In this document: positions 44,538-55,516 of the stretch, piece by piece
Layout of the letters: each line of letters opens with the position of its first letter
Position numbering within the stretch: the first letter of the stretch is position 1
Origin: Cheiracanthium punctorium
Lineage: Eukaryota; Arthropoda; Arachnida; Araneae; Cheiracanthiidae
Direction: 5' to 3'
DNA length: 64,000 nucleotides
Assembly: GCA_038373885.1 (NCBI GenBank)
Contig: JAWZYV010018255.1
Coordinates: forward strand, 992,001-1,056,000
Notes under the pieces: model-generated
Seen by the model: only the letters and a program-made list of their open reading frames with translations
Told to the model about the DNA's origin: nothing
Databases searched by the model: none
Position numbers and translations under genes: made by a program

Positions 44538-44676
44538 ACATTCAAAATCACGTTTTTCTGTAAAAAAAATTTCATCTAACTATAAATTAAAATACCGCCA
44601 AAAGTCTTAAGAATATTGCACATTGCAGGCGATAGTATTAAATGAAGAAAGTGAAATAACAAACACAGTGATAATA

Positions 44677-44703
44677 TTGGGTCGGCAAAAAAGTAATTGC
44701 GTT
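44677..44703 (+). mobile_element. mariner terminal-repeat-like sequence
   Basis: TTGGGTCGGCAAAAAAGTAA, followed by TTGCG, is close to mariner termini and is preceded by TA. I could not find its partner or a mariner transposase frame nearby. Confidence 0.4.
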
Positions 44704-45589
44704 TTTTACATGAAATTCAAACAAATAAATTTTCAATCATGAAACCATTCTTTAAGTTCGACCATAGCTGAGTCGAGCAATATTCATGCTTGTAGTCAGA
44801 AGAGCAGGGAGCAGCCTCTAACTCCTGCCAACATTTCAGCTGTCTAAGAGAAACATCAAGGGAAACACTGAATAACAATTTCAAAATTACAAAGATTTTC
44901 AAAATCCTTAGCAGTCATTTTGCATTTTTCCCTTAAATCATGTGTACGAACCAAGGAAGTTATGAACTCACGGGTCATTTGGACCACAGACTAAATATTC
45001 TATTCTACCCTTGATATTCTCAGTACAAAAAACTTTAAGAGAGATGGGAACAATATTTTCCTTGAAAATAATATTAATTTCTTTTAATTCTCGCGAGCGA
45101 AATAAATGAAAGGCGAAAAGTTCGGAACCTACAAATAGCGTTTTTCAATTTGCAGAAAGTCCCTTAAAAACGCGCAAAAATGAATTCGCAATATCTCCGG
45201 AAATTATCGTAGAAAATTGGTGAAAATTTATATTTAGGGTAATTTGAAGGTTTTCTTTCGTTTAATAAAGTCAAAATATGGGGTTGCCATTGAGAAAAAC
45301 GAAGTTGATGCAGAATTAAATATGAAGACGGCCCCTTATGCAAATTAAATTAATAGTAAATTAAAGTACGCGTTATTTGCAAACGAATGGTATATATAAC
45401 TTTGCCATAAGACGAACGATGGCGAAATAAAGAGCAAGTGGGCCTTTTTTTTTCCGCAGCTGTACCTATGTAGCGACATTTAGTACACTTGATACAGAGA
45501 GTTTATGGAAATTTATGGCTCTTCTGGCTGTTACCCCTGTTCTTTCTAATTAGAAATTATTTATTTCAAAATAGATACTTTTGCAGCAC

Positions 45590-45725
45590 AATATCTGGAA
45601 GAGCACAAATAGCCAGGAGATAAAAATGGGAATCCAACCCGCCCACTACAATACGCTTAGGCGATTACCCTGGAGTAGGACAGGCTCTTAACCTCCAAAC
45701 CACCAGTCTCCTAATTATCGAATCA
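45590..45725 (-). repeat. tRNA-derived SINE, minus strand
   Basis: On the minus strand CTGGTGGTTTGGAGGTTAAG is A box-like and GCGGGTTGGATTCCC is B box-like, 55-60 bases apart. An (AG)n tract at 45731-45750 adjoins the 5' side. The long variable region argues against a functional tRNA. Confidence 0.45.
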
Positions 45726-45779
45726 TATTTAGAGAGAGAGAGAGAGAGAGACAAAAGTATTCTTTTATAAACTTAAAAA

Positions 45780-47040
45780 AAAAGAACAATTTTTTCAATT
45801 GTTTTGAAGCCACTGAAAATGTTGCTGGATAAAATGCGACAGATTCTGCTTAACTTTCGTGCAAAAATTTTATTGTAAAAGGAGATGAGAAACCACCCGT
45901 TTAACAAAATATTGTAAAAAATCTGTAAATATTTTGTCATGAACGTTTCATAACCATTTTAAGTTTACCTTTTTACAAGACTGCAAAGCACAGCTGTAAA
46001 GAGACATTACAAATTTTTCAAGTTTGACATTATTTGACATTTTCTTAAACTGGTCAAAATTCGAATTTTTTCTTTAAAAAAGAGAAGCTCTGAATGGTAT
46101 CTTCAATTTTGATTGAAATCCCTAGTAAAAGTAGTACTGTTACATAATGTACTGCTTATACTGATCAATAAAGTTTGACATACAGGGGACAGTCTGAATC
46201 TAAGCTGCAACTTAAATTCGAATATCCGAAAAAAAAAAAAGTTGTTTAAACCTGAGTTTAGGCTTTATTGTTTTCTGACTTTCTGTGTCAAGTTATACTT
46301 TTCGAGAGGTTTTAAAAACGAACTTTTTTGACCTTATTCAATACAAATCGTTTTTAGTTTTATTTTCTCAGTTAATTTCCTTAGCTTTGTTCACCAAACA
46401 TATGTAAATCATTACTTTACGACATGGATTTTCCAACTGGGTCAATACGGACTAAGTATATTTAAATTTGAATAAAATGTCAGTAATATTAAAGAGGGTC
46501 TACTGGGGGTTGATGATAAATTTTTATACTTAATTTTTAAAATTATTTTTAGAAACAAACTTTTAAAGAATTGTATCTATTTCACGATGCACAAAAATAA
46601 TATAGATTTCAATATGACGGTTTGATTTACGAATATAAAGCCAAATTTAGTCTCATGTTGATGTTACTCAAATCTACAGTAACCGCTTAAAACAAATAAA
46701 GGGGGATATCAACTCTGGATATAAAGATTTGTAAAGTTTCCATCATTAATCTGGACAGCTACATTCATTGGAAGCAGTACAACCAAGATTGACTATTCGC
46801 TATAAGAAGAATTTATTGGAGTGAAAGGAGATTTCAGAGATAAAATCAATTTTCAAACACGTGTATTCAAATTTACGGCTTAAAGATTTCCTCAAAAATA
46901 CGTCAAATTAAACTGTATCACCGCAGCAAAAAAACTACCCGTAAGAAATATCACAACCTTACAGTGTTGGCAAAAAAAAAAGTTTACATTTCTATTGGAC
47001 AGTATTAATGTGAACAGTTAAATTTTGATCCAAAAATTTT
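45780..47040. other. AT-rich intergenic DNA
   Basis: No exon, repeat or RNA gene recognised. Confidence 0.45.
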
Positions 47041-47436
47041 ATATATATATATGTATCTTCTAATATATAAAATTCTCCTGTCACAGTGTTAGTCACCTAA
47101 CTCCTCCAAAACCACTCGACCAATTTTAATGAAATTTTCTATGTATATTCGTTAGGTCTGAGAATAGGTTTTTAACTATGTCTCATACCCCTAAGTCATA
47201 AGGGTGGTCCACCCCAAAATGTTTAGCCCCAGAGTGCTATTAATTTCAATCAGGATTTCTGTGTAGACATTATCGTGTCGAGTCACTTTTCAAATGTGTT
47301 TGCCAGATAATGTGGAGAGGGGGGGGGGCGTTAATAAAATGTTGAAAGTCGCACAAGGTTTGCAATTTTTGATAATGGATCGCTAAATGTGGTGCCAAAA
47401 CGTGACAATTTATTATAAATATATTTCGCGTATAGT

Positions 47437-48450
47437 TAGAAAACGCCTGGCGTATATTGTAAAAGAGTTTTATTAGACGATTTTAATATAGATTTCTATT
47501 CCGAAGAAGTGCTCTGTGGAACAAGAAAGGAAAACACGGTACACTCGTAGATTATGATGCTCATTCCAAACAGCATTTAAAATGTCTTTGCGGTATAGTT
47601 GGGATATGCCTACAGGAAGAATATGCCTGGCGAAGATTGTAAAACAGTTTCAGTAGGCGATTTTAAGATAGATTTCGATTCCAAAGATGTGATTTAGGTA
47701 CAAGAAAGAGTTGATTCCTATTTTAACGCCCCCACTCTCGCCAACCAAAAAAATCCCCGTACTTTGGCGAGCTTTGCAGTCATGGGTCTCTGGGAGTTAT
47801 GCATAAGTTTCAACGGTACTTACGTATTATCCCGGCGGTCTGCCAAGACAAGCAATTTTTCACCAAGAAAAATGCCGGGCACATGAATTTGTTGATGGTT
47901 TGGAATATGATTGGCAACGTATTTAAAATCTACGAAAAAGTAGTTTGGCGGAAGTGACCTCCGGGATAATACGTAAGTACCGTTTCAACGCACCCAAAAG
48001 AACAAGGTGATAACTAAAGTAAACAAAATAGCGATAAACGCGCCAGTTAAGGAATTTGAAGATATTTAATTATTAAAACTACATTAAATGGTAATCCAAA
48101 ATAAATAAAAATGTAACGGCATGCTGTACTTACATGTTGTTCCAAATAGCCATTTTAATTCTAAATTACGATTTCTACATAAATGCAAAAAATCGTCATG
48201 GTAACTGCATATGTTTAATCATCGCCTCCTTGGCGAGATTCGAGGCGTTAAAGTAGGAAACAATATATAAAACGGTGAAGTATAGTTGTGATATACTTGG
48301 CGAAGATTGTAAAATAGTTTTATTAGGCGATTTTAAGATAGATTTCGATTCCAAAGACGGGTTTTATAAAATAAGGAAGAAAAATACAGCACAGTCATGA
48401 ATAATGATAACACTTTCCAACTTAATGGAATAAGGACGAAAAATAGGGAC
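47437..48450 (+). pseudogene. repeated endonuclease-like coding remnant inside the Helitron
   Basis: Three diverged copies (about 47450, 47635 and 48300) code for C-K-T/R-V-L-V-G-D-F-K/N-I-D-F-D-S-like peptide, resembling the G-D-F-N motif of exonuclease-endonuclease-phosphatase domains found in LINEs and in some Helitrons. Frames are broken by stops. The first two copies are about 178 bases apart, suggesting tandem duplication of a short segment. Confidence 0.45.
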
Positions 48451-48550
48451 GACGCATAAATTATGATACGATTTTAATATATAGCACTATAGTGCGTATT
48501 GAAAATCTGAAAGTGTTTCAGATTTTCATCCTTTTTTTTTGGGGGGGGGG

Positions 48551-48727
48551 GGCAAAATTTTTTATGGAATGACTATCAATAAGTCTCAAGGCCAAACTAT
48601 GTCTGTTTGTGGATTAGATTTGAGCACGCCATGTTTTTCACACGGACAGTTATGCGTGGCATGCTCTCGAGTGGACAAGCCATACAGTGGACATCCAGTT
48701 TGTTTGTGTTATCTAACGATGGGATAA
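48551..48727 (+). pseudogene. Helitron helicase (PIF1-type) C-terminal remnant
   Basis: The frame contains [25 protein letters not shown] and V-A-C-S-R-V, the hallmark end of PIF1-like helicases carried by Helitrons, including the final superfamily 1 helicase motif. Only about 55 residues remain; Walker A and the Rep nuclease are not seen. It ends about 285 bases before the right Helitron end, the expected position. Confidence 0.85.
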
Positions 48728-49079
48728 CAAAAAATATTGTATACTCTATTGCGTTAAGGGATTGATATTATTTTTTAGTAAAATTATTGTAATTAGCGAT
48801 ATATATAAATTTAAAGAATAAATTACAATGAATTAAAAATATATGTTTGGTATTGTGTTATTTTTATATTCCAGCATCGTTCACAGCGCTCCATGCCTCT
48901 TCCACTCATATACCATATCCTCACCAACTTACAATAAGTTAGTCATTTCTTTCTAAAAAATAATCCTAGGAACAATTTATATGGCAAAACAACGTTTGCC
49001 GGGTCAGCTAATATATATATATATATATATGTATAGCATGTTTTAATGGACTTGAGGGTTTGAATAACGATCATGCTCT

Positions 49080-50060
49080 TAGTTTGGAATTCTGGAAGGT
49101 AGTGTATGCTCTAAATATGACTTGGTATAAGTGCACAAGACTGTCGCGGAGGACACAGCATTATTTTTTTAGACGCCCTAGTTAAAATAAATCTGATGTG
49201 GACACCACATGACTTCTAGTTTAATAGATCCATGTATTTTCCGCACACTTCATCTAAACTTACTTTATTTGAAGGAAATACAATATTGCAATAATACTAA
49301 GATTTAGCAATTTCTAGATAAATATTTGAGATATATCGCCAAGCAGGGTTCAGTTTGAGAGATTTATTTTCGACATTGATTTTGGCCATATTTCCCCAAA
49401 AGCTGACGGTCTTGAGCTTGTTTTCGAGATTTTGGGCATAATCGAAACAGTGATTGACCACATACTTTTAATGAATTAAAGTATCCATAAACCTTAATGT
49501 ATTGGAAGTCTTTTGCATGACACTGTAAATAAATTGCACAGCCGACTAGGAATCAAAATAGAGATGCACAATAATAGTTCTAAATACAAAATCTCAACAT
49601 ACTACGGTTAAAAGTTTTATAGTTGTGTGAAATACGCAATTATTTTTTGTGCCAAGCTTGGTGACATTTCGGAAAAAACTGGCCAAACTTGATTTTAGTT
49701 GGCGAGATTTTCGGCATGCCCAAAGAATGACTGACTACAGACATAATACATTGAAGACGTCTACAGAGAGCTTAATGTATTGAAATTATTTTGGGTGTTC
49801 ATGTAAGTAAACTATCCAGCAGATTACAGCCAAACAGAGAGATGCACAACTAGATGTTATAGAAATCTTAAGTATAAAATTTCCACATTTACGGCGAATA
49901 GCTTCTGAGATATCCCACTTACAAACGTAAGCGAAAATTCGCCAAGCTTGGAAAATATTTGCGCAGTTTTGTGAGGGAGGTACACGACAGTCTTTGGACC
50001 ATTAGCTAAGAACATGATAACTTGATATAGTGCTTAAAATGGATGGATGTCTCCACTTCC
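49080..50060. repeat. diverged tandem repeat, about 285-bp unit
   Basis: CGCCAAGC/TGCCAAGCTTGG occurs at about 49337, 49654 and 49937, GAGATTTT-GGGCAT at 49427 and GAGATTTTCGGCAT at 49705, AGAGATGCACAA at 49560 and 49840, each about 283 bases apart. Roughly three units are present. No coding capacity is seen. Confidence 0.6.
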
Positions 50061-50780
50061 TTACCTATGTCAAATCATTTAATTTTTTTCCCACACATCC
50101 ACAAATACAAAATGAATTAATTTATATACATAAAATTTCCTTACTATTCCAGGTTTTTCAGTTTTCCTTGACCGTTAACAAATTTGTATACAAAAAAAAA
50201 AAAAAAAAAACCTTTCAGGATACCGAACTAACTGCACGATCATTATCCACACCCGCATTTCCATGAAAACAGACATTTTATTTTTATTATTTTTTTAAGC
50301 GCAAAAAATAATTAACTGTCAACATTATTACTGGTATATTAAAAAAAAAAAAAAATTCCGCCACTGTAGTGTTTGCTTTCTGTAGCTCTTAGTTAGTAGA
50401 GTCAGGTTTTAACGACATGTAAATTTAATAAAAACACAAGTTCATTAAATATTGCAGAAAGCTAATACTATAAAATTACCTAGGAAAACCATCATCCACA
50501 ACCATTGCATTATATTAGTCAGCAAGATTAAAAGTTGTTTAATAATATACATACATATTTGTGTTATCTAAAGGATTATCCTTACACCTGCAACTTCATA
50601 CATAACACTGTTAATGTACTTCAATAATAATAATAACAAGTGGTCTATTCAGAAAACCAAATTTTTTCTATGAGTCCAAGTAGTAAAAATGTGAGGAATC
50701 TCTGCTCTACCGAAGAAATTGATCTACTTGAAAACTGAAAAATGCATCTAGCTATGCTATTAGAAATCTGAACATGACTA
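50060..50780. other. AT-rich intergenic DNA
   Basis: No feature recognised. Confidence 0.5.
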
Positions 50781-50785
50781 TGTGC

Positions 50786-50830
50786 AGAGTTGTAGAATAT
50801 AATATCTGGTTTATTATATTCTACAACTCT
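50786..50830. repeat. perfect 19-bp hairpin
   Basis: Arms 50786-50804 and 50812-50830 (AGAGTTGTAGAATATAATA) are perfectly complementary around a 7-base loop. The stem is shorter than a typical pre-miRNA stem, so I do not call it an RNA gene. Confidence 0.8.
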
Positions 50831-50992
50831 GGTTATACATGTATTTTCAAAACTATTGATAAAAATGAATATACTGTTTAATTTTTGAGGTTTCTTTATT
50901 CTATAGATGTTATCGAAACAAAATTTATTTATCTTCATATTTATGATTGTTTGGCAAGAGAGTTGATACGTTCTAATTAAAAAATATTATAA

Positions 50993-51277
50993 TTAACCCA
51001 TTTGTGCCTGGATATTTTTGCGACTTTCTTCGATTTTTACTGATAACTGAAATAATAGATAAACTTCTGATGTCAACTTCTTGAACAAGGGATGATTTCT
51101 TTTAAAATCATTATGCATAAAAAATCGAAATATCAACACCCTACCTGGTCATGTTAAAATATTTTGTAGAGTTGAGGCTTAATACTCATGAATAAAGGCT
51201 AGGAAAAATAAATAACGTTTTCGACTAATAGCGAAAATGCCGTCCCAAAAAAGGGACACTAGGCATAAATGGGTTAA
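50993..51277. mobile_element. TTAA-type (piggyBac-like) MITE
   Basis: TTAA on both sides; ends CCCATTTGTGCCTGG and, inverted, CCCATTTATGCCTAG. It is related in style, but not closely in sequence, to the 38134 and 42983 elements. Confidence 0.8.
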
Positions 51278-51340
51278 AATAAGGTGTTTTAGCTATCTGT
51301 GGGCTTTCATATAATACACACACACACACATATATATATA

Positions 51341-52789
51341 CAGGGTATAAAGTACTAACGGTGACAAATGGCTATTTTCTAAAACGTTAGTCAGAGACAC
51401 ATAGCTCCAATTGCAAAAATGCTCTAAATTGTATAATCCATTATATCAGAAACAATCGAAGTCAATAAATCGATTCCTATAAAAATTGGAAACTTAAATT
51501 TTTATACGGTCCCCTGGTCCTATCAGTTATATTGGGGGGGGGGATTATATAATTTCATGCACATTGAAAAAAATAATAATAATAAAAAACTCGCCCATCT
51601 ACGACCAAAATTCACCGAGTTATGAAGCAGCAAACACTTAAGTCACTTTTCCACGTTTAAAAATGCCCCGTTACGGTTAACTGTTAAGGGACCATATAAA
51701 TATTGGAATTTTAAATTATAGGTTATAATTTCATTTTCTGGCAAAATGCGAAGAAAGAAGCAAAACTAATTTTAGAATACCAACCTTTAAGCAAAGGTTA
51801 TAGTCAGGCTCTATAAAAGTTTATCCGGGTTCAGACTTACTAAATCGTATATATGTGTAGCATGTAGATGTGCAACACCGAGTATTCTACGCAAAGTACA
51901 GGAAGACTTTATTATAGGGGCCAGGGGCGTAGCCAAGGGGGGGGGGTTAGGGGGATCATAACTCCCCATGAGGAAGTTTTTGCCATACAAAATGTATATT
52001 CTTCACTCCCTTATCAAACACCATGTATGCATATGTGTGAGTTGCAGTAGTCGTACCCCCCCCCATGAAAAATTTCTGGCTACGCCACTGACAGGCGAGC
52101 ATATTTGGATTGCAGCCGATGGAAGCTATACTTTGAGCAAATGTTACGCTAACAGGATTTGTAATAGTATTTTAAGTTTCTAAAATGCATCTATTCGTAC
52201 TTTAAAATGTTTCATTCTCTAATTTAATGTTTAATGAACTGGTTTATTCTCTTGTTTTTGTATTTTAGGTTATTCATCACAAGTTCATTAAAAAAACTCT
52301 TTTAATAATTCTATTTTCAGTATAAGCTATACTTTTAATGTTAATTTATTGGATGCACATAGTTAAACGTTAATTTTCTTTCTTGCAATCTACAATTCTA
52401 AAATAGTTGATGATATTGCTAATAAATATTACAAGGCTCAAAACTACGTGTATTAATTTTTCTCAAATTCATTTTGCATACAACCCCTATTCCGCATCTC
52501 GAAAAGTGCTCTAACTGTAAGCACTGTAACTCCGAGAATTTCGGTCATAGAAGGAAAAAATTACTTTTTTTATCGTGCATGAAATTGTGTAAGGAAAAAT
52601 TTTCGAAATATAACTGATAGGACCGGGGACCGTATACAAATTTAAATTTCGTAATTTTTGTAGGAATTGATTTATTGACTTTGATTGTTTCTGATATAAA
52701 AGATTATGCAATTTAAAGCATTTTTGCAATTGGAGCTGACTAACAGATTAGGAAATAGCCATAGTGCACTGTTAGCACTGGACACCCTG
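51341..52789. mobile_element. TA-flanked transposon with about 290-bp inverted repeats
   Basis: Starts CAGGGTATAAAGTACTAAC and, inverted from the right, CAGGGTGTCCAGTGCTAAC, with TA outside each end. The arms share AGCTCCAATTGCAAAAATGC, GAAACAATC, AAGTCAATAAATC and GGTCCTATCAGTTATA. A second MITE is inserted at 51922-52090. No transposase frame remains. Confidence 0.75.
51922..52090. mobile_element. nested CAGTGGCGTAGC-family MITE
   Basis: Ends CAGGGGCGTAGCC and GGCTACGCCACTG are inverted; the interior has long G and C runs. It lies inside the TA-flanked element and is therefore younger. No clear target duplication is seen. Confidence 0.75.
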
Positions 52790-52819
52790 TATACATACAT
52801 GCATATATATAAATACATA

Positions 52820-53250
52820 CAAGGAGATTCAAAATCGTTTTTTAAAAAAAATTGTGGAGATAGGGCACATAATGAGGAATCAGAATCACATAGCAATGTG
52901 GCGTCAAAAACGCCGTTTTCACTTACCTTGTAATAATCACTTTATGAAAAGTGTTGAAATTACTTTCTTAAGCAAGTTTCATACGCAATGTCTCCAAAAA
53001 TATCTTCCATGAAATGAAATAGAATGTTTAAACTATGAATCTAAGTCACATGTTTCCTGAGAAAAAAGCGTTAGTTTTTGACAAGTAATGGTCGGAATGT
53101 TCACTGTTGATTCAGGAACCGTTGAAAAGTGATTATTAACAGATACATGAATAGGACGTTTCCAACTCCACATTGCTATGGGATTCTGATTAGTTACTAT
53201 TTTCCCTATCTCCCTTTAAATTTTGTAAACAAAAATTTAGAATCACCCTG
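52820..53250. mobile_element. TA-flanked foldback MITE
   Basis: Ends CAAGGAGATTCAAAAT and, inverted, CAGGGTGATTCTAAAT are flanked by TA. The arms (about 120 bases) share GAGATAGGG, AATCAGAATC and CATAGCAATGTGG. Confidence 0.7.
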
Positions 53251-53259
53251 TATGTACTT

Positions 53260-54340
53260 TAAGATGAGTGCATATAAAGAAATACATGCAAAATATAAGG
53301 AGTTATGACTTACACAAACAGGATCGTTCAATTTGGTTTATTGCGTATATTTTCCCAACAGTCAGGATTTACTGTAATTTCATGCTGGACCAATGTAAGC
53401 AAAGTAGTTCAATTTTTAGAACGACTAACGCATGATTTAGTTTCGTATTAATTGTTAGTTATGCATGTTTGTAAAAGGTTTAGGCTCAGTCAGTTAAATC
53501 CACAAGAAATACTGAAAAACATTTTTTAAAACATAAAACATTAAAATTAAAATACTAGACTAACTTAAAATTTATTTATTTAAGTACAGGAGTTATTACT
53601 GGATAAAAGTCAATGTTATTATGTTTGTTAATTACTAGCGTTAAAACAACAGTGTACTTGCTGAGACGAACAGATTTGAATAACTTATGTAAGAGAAAAT
53701 TTCTCGACTGTCAGTCGTTGTCATTGCGTTAAATTAGTTACTAAACTCTTTAATATATTTAGTGCACGTATGACTTCATTATTAAGCAGTATTAAGAAAT
53801 TTTCAAATGATAAATTTGTAAGAAATTTTCCAAGCAAAATAATTAACATTAAGAACAATTTAATAACGTCTAAACAGAATGTACTGTCAACTAAAACTGT
53901 GTGACGATTATTTTTAAATTGTCAAATCAAATGTCAAATCAATGGAAATCCAAATTGCTCTTTAAATAAAAATATTTTTTTAGTTATACTTTTGGATGTT
54001 TCAAATCTCAATTTCAAGATAAGTTACTGCTGTTTAACTTACATTTTTTTTCATATAATTTTTGTAAAATTCAATTATTACTATTATTTTGTAAAAATAA
54101 ATTGCTTAGAACTTCAATATAGAATCATAAGCATTAGGGTGAGAATAAAGAAAAGGAGTGAGGGACTCGTCCCTCAAAATATGTTCAAAAATTTCAGTGA
54201 CTATTTCTATTCTATATTTTCATTCTTAAATTTGAAATCCTGACACCCTACTGAAAATTTGGATCATGTAACCCTATAGGGCGACCAGTTTTACCATTTT
54301 TTTATACCCCCAATATGCGGCGATTAAGTGCTAGTAACGC
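53260..54340. other. AT-rich intergenic DNA
   Basis: No feature recognised. Confidence 0.5.
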
Positions 54341-54722
54341 TTAACCTTTTCACGACGGGGAAATTTTGGCCGTGCTGTTTCAGAAGGACGGGAGCATCTG
54401 AAAAATGCTTTCCCCATTTCAGTGACTCTTATCTGAAGCTGCTATTTGTGCAACAATCATTGATGGATTACTCTTTCCCGCCCCCGAAGTAAATCGAACT
54501 TCTTCAACAAGGGGATTAGCTTTACGTGTATATTCTCCTTTTCAGGAACTGGGGTGCAACTGAATTGATGGATGAATTTTGACATCTCTCCCCGCCGGTC
54601 CAGTACAGGTGAACAATTACAGAGGGGGAAAGCATTAGTTGGTCGAAATATGAACCAAGCCCGTCCTTTAAGGTGTTGTACGGCTTGGTTGAAAAATCGA
54701 CCGCCCGTCTTCAAAGCGTTAA
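54341..54722. mobile_element. TTAA-type (piggyBac-like) MITE
   Basis: TTAA at 54341-54344 and 54719-54722; CCTTTTCACGACGGG and, inverted, CGCTTTGAAGACGGG are the ends. It is non-coding. Confidence 0.65.
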
Positions 54723-54839
54723 CAACAACGCAATTCTCTGGTGTTGAATACTTTATTTCATTATATTAGACAGCCATTTACTTATTTAATATATTATTAA
54801 CACTACAGTGTTATTAAAATCAAGAAGGTGTTTTAGCGT

Positions 54840-55275
54840 AGACATAGCTTGACTACACGAATTGTCACGGCGAAGTATTTTTCAACTGTGTTCGCCAGAT
54901 AACGCGGCGGGGGAGGGGGGTGAGAATAGAATGTTTAAAGTCGCACAAGGTTTGCAATTTTTTATGATTGATCGCCGAGATTGGTGCCAGAAAATAAGTC
55001 TTCAAAACCGAAACAAGCTTTGCGATATCTTTCAAATTTGGCTATAAACGTTACAAAGGAAAAGTATAGTTAGAATATGCCTGACGAATATTGTAAAATA
55101 GGTTTAGTAGGCGATTTTTATATAGATTTCAGTTCTGAAGAAGTGTATTATGGAAGAGGGAAGACATATACGATACACTCATAGATTACGGTACACTTTC
55201 CAAATGGTATTTATAAAGGCGAAATATAGTTAGAATATGCTTGACGAGTATTATTAAACAGTTATGGTAGCCAGC
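54840..55275 (+). mobile_element. Helitron-interior-like fragment
   Basis: It matches 47260-47700 (GTCGCACAAGGTTTGCAATTTT, GTGTTCGCCAGATAA, and the G-D-F-coding unit near 55105). ATAGTTAGAATATGC(C/T)TGACG occurs twice, about 166 bases apart, so the internal duplication is present here too. It ends 240 bases from the 3' end of gene 4. Confidence 0.55.
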
Positions 55276-55442
55276 TTTAAGTGTTTGGTCACCAAAATGC
55301 TTCAAGTCAATTTGGTGATGTCGACGGTATACTTCTTATCACCAAAAACTTTTGGTTCACATAACACCCATGCCTCTGCATGCATTTTACTTCTTAGATT
55401 TGAACAAAAAAATACGACGCAGTATGTATCACATAAACTTAA

Positions 55443-55448
55443 TTTATT
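55443..55448 (-). terminator. polyadenylation signal of gene 4
   Basis: AATAAA on the minus strand, about 70 bases after the stop codon. Confidence 0.65.
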
Positions 55449-55516
55449 TCTTCATTCATCAGTATTACAGTTACAAATAATTTATCCAGTTATCACAAAT
55501 CGCTTAGGACATTGCT

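Larger units (their letters stand above)
43566..45462. mobile_element. Tc1/mariner-type transposon with about 200-bp inverted repeats
   Basis: CAGCTGCG begins and CGCAGCTG ends the element, with TA on each side. The arms share GGCCCACTTG, TTTGCCAT/ACAAAGTTA-like sequence and GCATAAGGGGCC for about 200 bases. A minus-strand fragment with a helix-turn-helix pattern lies inside. Size and TA duplication fit Tc1/mariner. Confidence 0.75.
47059..49011 (+). mobile_element. Helitron
   Basis: The left end starts TCTAATATATAAAATTC, typical of arthropod Helitrons. The right end has a hairpin, GGCAAAAC then GTTTGCC (48983-49000), followed by GGGTCAGCTAA, the CTRR terminus, and then T. It sits in an (AT)n microsatellite with no target duplication, as expected for rolling-circle transposition. 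The interior contains endonuclease-like repeats and a helicase remnant. Confidence 0.8.

Noticed and set aside
50786..50830. microRNA precursor
   Set aside because: The 19-bp stem is too short for a standard precursor and there is no expression evidence.
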